Source: Rhizobium sp. TH2
GTDB lineage: Bacteria; Pseudomonadota; Alphaproteobacteria; Rhizobiales; Rhizobiaceae
Length of the DNA stretch: 64,000 nucleotides
Assembly: GCF_024707525.1 (NCBI RefSeq)
Contig: NZ_CP062231.1
Location: 2,542,001-2,606,000 of the forward strand
Direction: 5' to 3'
How positions within the stretch are numbered: position 1 is the first letter of the stretch; every line of letters starts with the position of its first letter. Below the pieces are notes generated by a model. It searched no databases, had not been told where the DNA came from, and worked only from the letters and a program-made list of their open reading frames with translations. The translations under genes and the position numbers were made by a program. This document shows positions 62,559-64,000 of this stretch, piece after piece.

Positions 62559-63866
62559 TTACTTCTTCTGGCGTTCCTGGCGCAGCTTCGCCCAGTAGTC
62601 GAGCCGCTTGTTGATCTCGCGCTCGAAGCCCCGGTCGGGCGGTTGGTAGAATTGCCGGCGGCCCATCTTCTCCGGAAAATAGTCCTGGCCCGAGAACGCA
62701 TCCGGCTCGTCGTGATCGTATCGATAGCCGTCGCCATAGCCTTCGCTGGTCATAAGCTTGGTCGGTGCGTTGAGAATATGCTTGGGCGGCAGCAGCGAGC
62801 CATTTTGCTTGGCTGCTAGCGTCGCCGCCTTGAAGGCGGTGTAGACCGCATTGGACTTTGGCGCGGTCGCGAGATAGACGACCGCCTGCGCGAATGCCAG
62901 TTCGCCCTCGGGCGAGCCGAGGAAATCATAGGCATCCTTGGCGGCATTGGCGATCACCAGCGCCTGCGGATCGGCCAGCCCGATATCCTCGACCGCCATC
63001 CGCACGAGCCGCCGGCCGAGGAACAGTGGATCCTCGCCCGCATCCAGCATGCGGGAGAGATAGTAGAGCGCCGCATCCGGGTCGGAGCCGCGAACCGACT
63101 TGTGCAGGGCCGAGATCAGGTTGTAATGCCCGTCCTGGCCCTTGTCGTAGATTGGCGCACGACGCTGGACGACGCGGATCAGGCCTTCCGTATCGAATAC
63201 CTCGCTCTCGCGCGCGGCGCGCCAAACTTCCTCGGCAAGTGTCAGCACCGCGCGGCCATCGCCGTCGGCCATACCTATCAGCGACGCCCGGGCATTTTCG
63301 TCAAGCGGCAGCGGCTTCCCCATCAGTGCTTCGGCCCGGCGTAACAGCTCCTCCAGGCTCGCCTCGTCATGCGACTTGAACACCAGCACCCGGGCACGCG
63401 AGAGGAGCGCGGCATTGAGCTCGAACGATGGGTTTTCGGTCGTCGCGCCGACCAGCACGATCGTGCCGTCTTCCATCACGGGCAGGAAACTATCCTGTTG
63501 CGAACGGTTGAAGCGATGGATCTCGTCGACGAAGAGCAGCGTCTGCCGCCCCTGGCCGCGGCGGAACCGTGCCGCTTCGAACACCTTCTTGAGATCGGCG
63601 ACGCCGGAGAAAACCGCCGAAATCTGCTCGAAATGGAGCTCGGTCTCGTTCGACAGCAGCCGCGCCATCGTCGTCTTGCCGGTGCCCGGCGGCCCCCAGA
63701 AGATCATCGAGCCGAGCGAGCCGGCCTCGATCATCCGCGTCAGCGCCCCGTCAGGTCCGGTGAGATGCTCCTGCCCGGAGATCTCCGCGATGCTCTGCGG
63801 CCGCAGCCGGTCGGCCAATGGCCGTTGGCTCTCGGGAATCCCGGCACTTGCGAAAAGTTCGTTCAT
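62559..63866 (-). CDS. rarA: Replication-associated recombination protein RarA (MgsA)
   Basis: AAA+ ATPase of the clamp-loader type that acts at stalled replication forks. The 435 residues hold Walker A GPPGTGKT (58-65), Walker B LLFVDEIHRFNRSQQ, the sensor 1 GATTENPSF and the C-terminal MgsA domain with GSDPDAALYYLSRMLDAGEDP and RRLVRMAVEDIGLADP. The start overlaps the stop of the preceding gene by four bases (ATGA). Confidence 0.96.
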   Translation of the reverse strand: MNELFASAGIPESQRPLADRLRPQSIAEISGQEHLTGPDGALTRMIEAGSLGSMIFWGPPGTGKTTMARLLSNETELHFEQISAVFSGVADLKKVFEAARFRRGQGRQTLLFVDEIHRFNRSQQDSFLPVMEDGTIVLVGATTENPSFELNAALLSRARVLVFKSHDEASLEELLRRAEALMGKPLPLDENARASLIGMADGDGRAVLTLAEEVWRAARESEVFDTEGLIRVVQRRAPIYDKGQDGHYNLISALHKSVRGSDPDAALYYLSRMLDAGEDPLFLGRRLVRMAVEDIGLADPQALVIANAAKDAYDFLGSPEGELAFAQAVVYLATAPKSNAVYTAFKAATLAAKQNGSLLPPKHILNAPTKLMTSEGYGDGYRYDHDEPDAFSGQDYFPEKMGRRQFYQPPDRGFEREINKRLDYWAKLRQERQKK

Positions 63867-64000
63867 CGGATGAATTGCCTGATCCGCTGGCCGTTGCGCT
63901 CGATCTCGACCCGCCAGAAGTCCGCTCCGCCCTCGATGATCCGTTGCAGGCTCTCGGTGGAATCAATATCCGTACCGTTGATATTGACGATGATGTCGCG
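63863..64000 (-). CDS. C-terminal end of a PDZ-domain protein, probable Deg-type protease
   Basis: Only the last 45 residues are in the window. They read RDIIVNINGTDIDSTESLQ, then RIIEGGADFWRVEIERNGQ, ending RQFIR, which is the carboxylate-binding loop and second strand of a PDZ domain as in the second PDZ domain of DegP/DegQ proteases. The stop overlaps the rarA start. Position next to rarA is common for a Do-type protease in rhizobia; the protease domain itself lies outside the window. Confidence 0.7.
   Translation of the reverse strand, partial: RDIIVNINGTDIDSTESLQRIIEGGADFWRVEIERNGQRIRQFIR

Noticed and set aside
1..64000. tRNA genes, CRISPR arrays, prophage or insertion sequence genes
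   Set aside because: No tRNA T-arm motifs in the gaps, no regularly spaced short repeats, and no transposase or integrase motifs in any supported gene.

Overview
The window is a stretch of core chromosome from a GC-rich alphaproteobacterium, almost certainly a member of the Hyphomicrobiales (Rhizobiales), probably Rhizobiaceae-like. Signs are a RNase E with an acidic insertion in its S1 domain, homologues of the mitochondrial factors NDUFA12 and ATP12, a DUF6105 membrane protein, the order amidase-PBP1A facing rne, aroQ-accB-accC-aat, and pyrB followed by a dihydroorotase-like gene without metal ligands. I see no tRNA or rRNA gene, CRISPR array, prophage, transposase or integrase. All assignments come from reading the sequence; no search was run.

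Left third (1-22770): PBP1A (cut by the window edge) and a periplasmic amidase face rne across a 0.66-kb gap that holds a structured rne leader. Then come a DsbA-like thiol oxidoreductase, aroQ-accB-accC-aat, DUF2155, the NDUFA12-like complex I factor, a SIS-domain hexuloisomerase-like protein, gatB with a GNAT gene, and tamA-tamB. TamB is unusually long because a block of about 500 residues occurs three times in tandem.

Middle (22771-46155): an orphan YjhX-type toxin homologue with its own terminator, a cupin, a gatC-GNAT-gatA-GNAT-SRPBCC operon, a metallo-beta-lactamase-fold hydrolase, ruvX, DUF6105, a TetR regulator facing an AEC transporter, a tctCBA tripartite carboxylate transporter, and an AidB-like acyl-CoA dehydrogenase. 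Next are a 29-codon ORF with a perfect Shine-Dalgarno sequence and atypical codons, the operon pyrB-pyrC'-plsY-dprA, and the operon topA-rnr-DUF983.

Right third (46156-64000): an MFS transporter, rpmG, a coxD/coxE/XdhC-type molybdoenzyme maturation cluster without structural genes, a flavin reductase, and a solute-binding protein coupled to a P1 peptidase. Then come two paralogous small secreted proteins, a YaiI/UPF0178 protein, crcB, a 271-bp palindromic repeat element, an RluA-type pseudouridine synthase, a small membrane protein, a HAD phosphatase, ATP12, a GH12 beta-glucanase-like protein without signal peptide, a lipoprotein, S-formylglutathione hydrolase, a glycosyltransferase-like protein, rarA, and the end of a PDZ-containing protein that is probably a Deg-type protease.

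The most interesting items are the TamB triplication, the 271-bp palindromic element, the 29-codon ORF upstream of pyrB, the pseudo-dihydroorotase, the GH12-like protein and the rne leader. I found no clear new multi-gene defence or mobile system.
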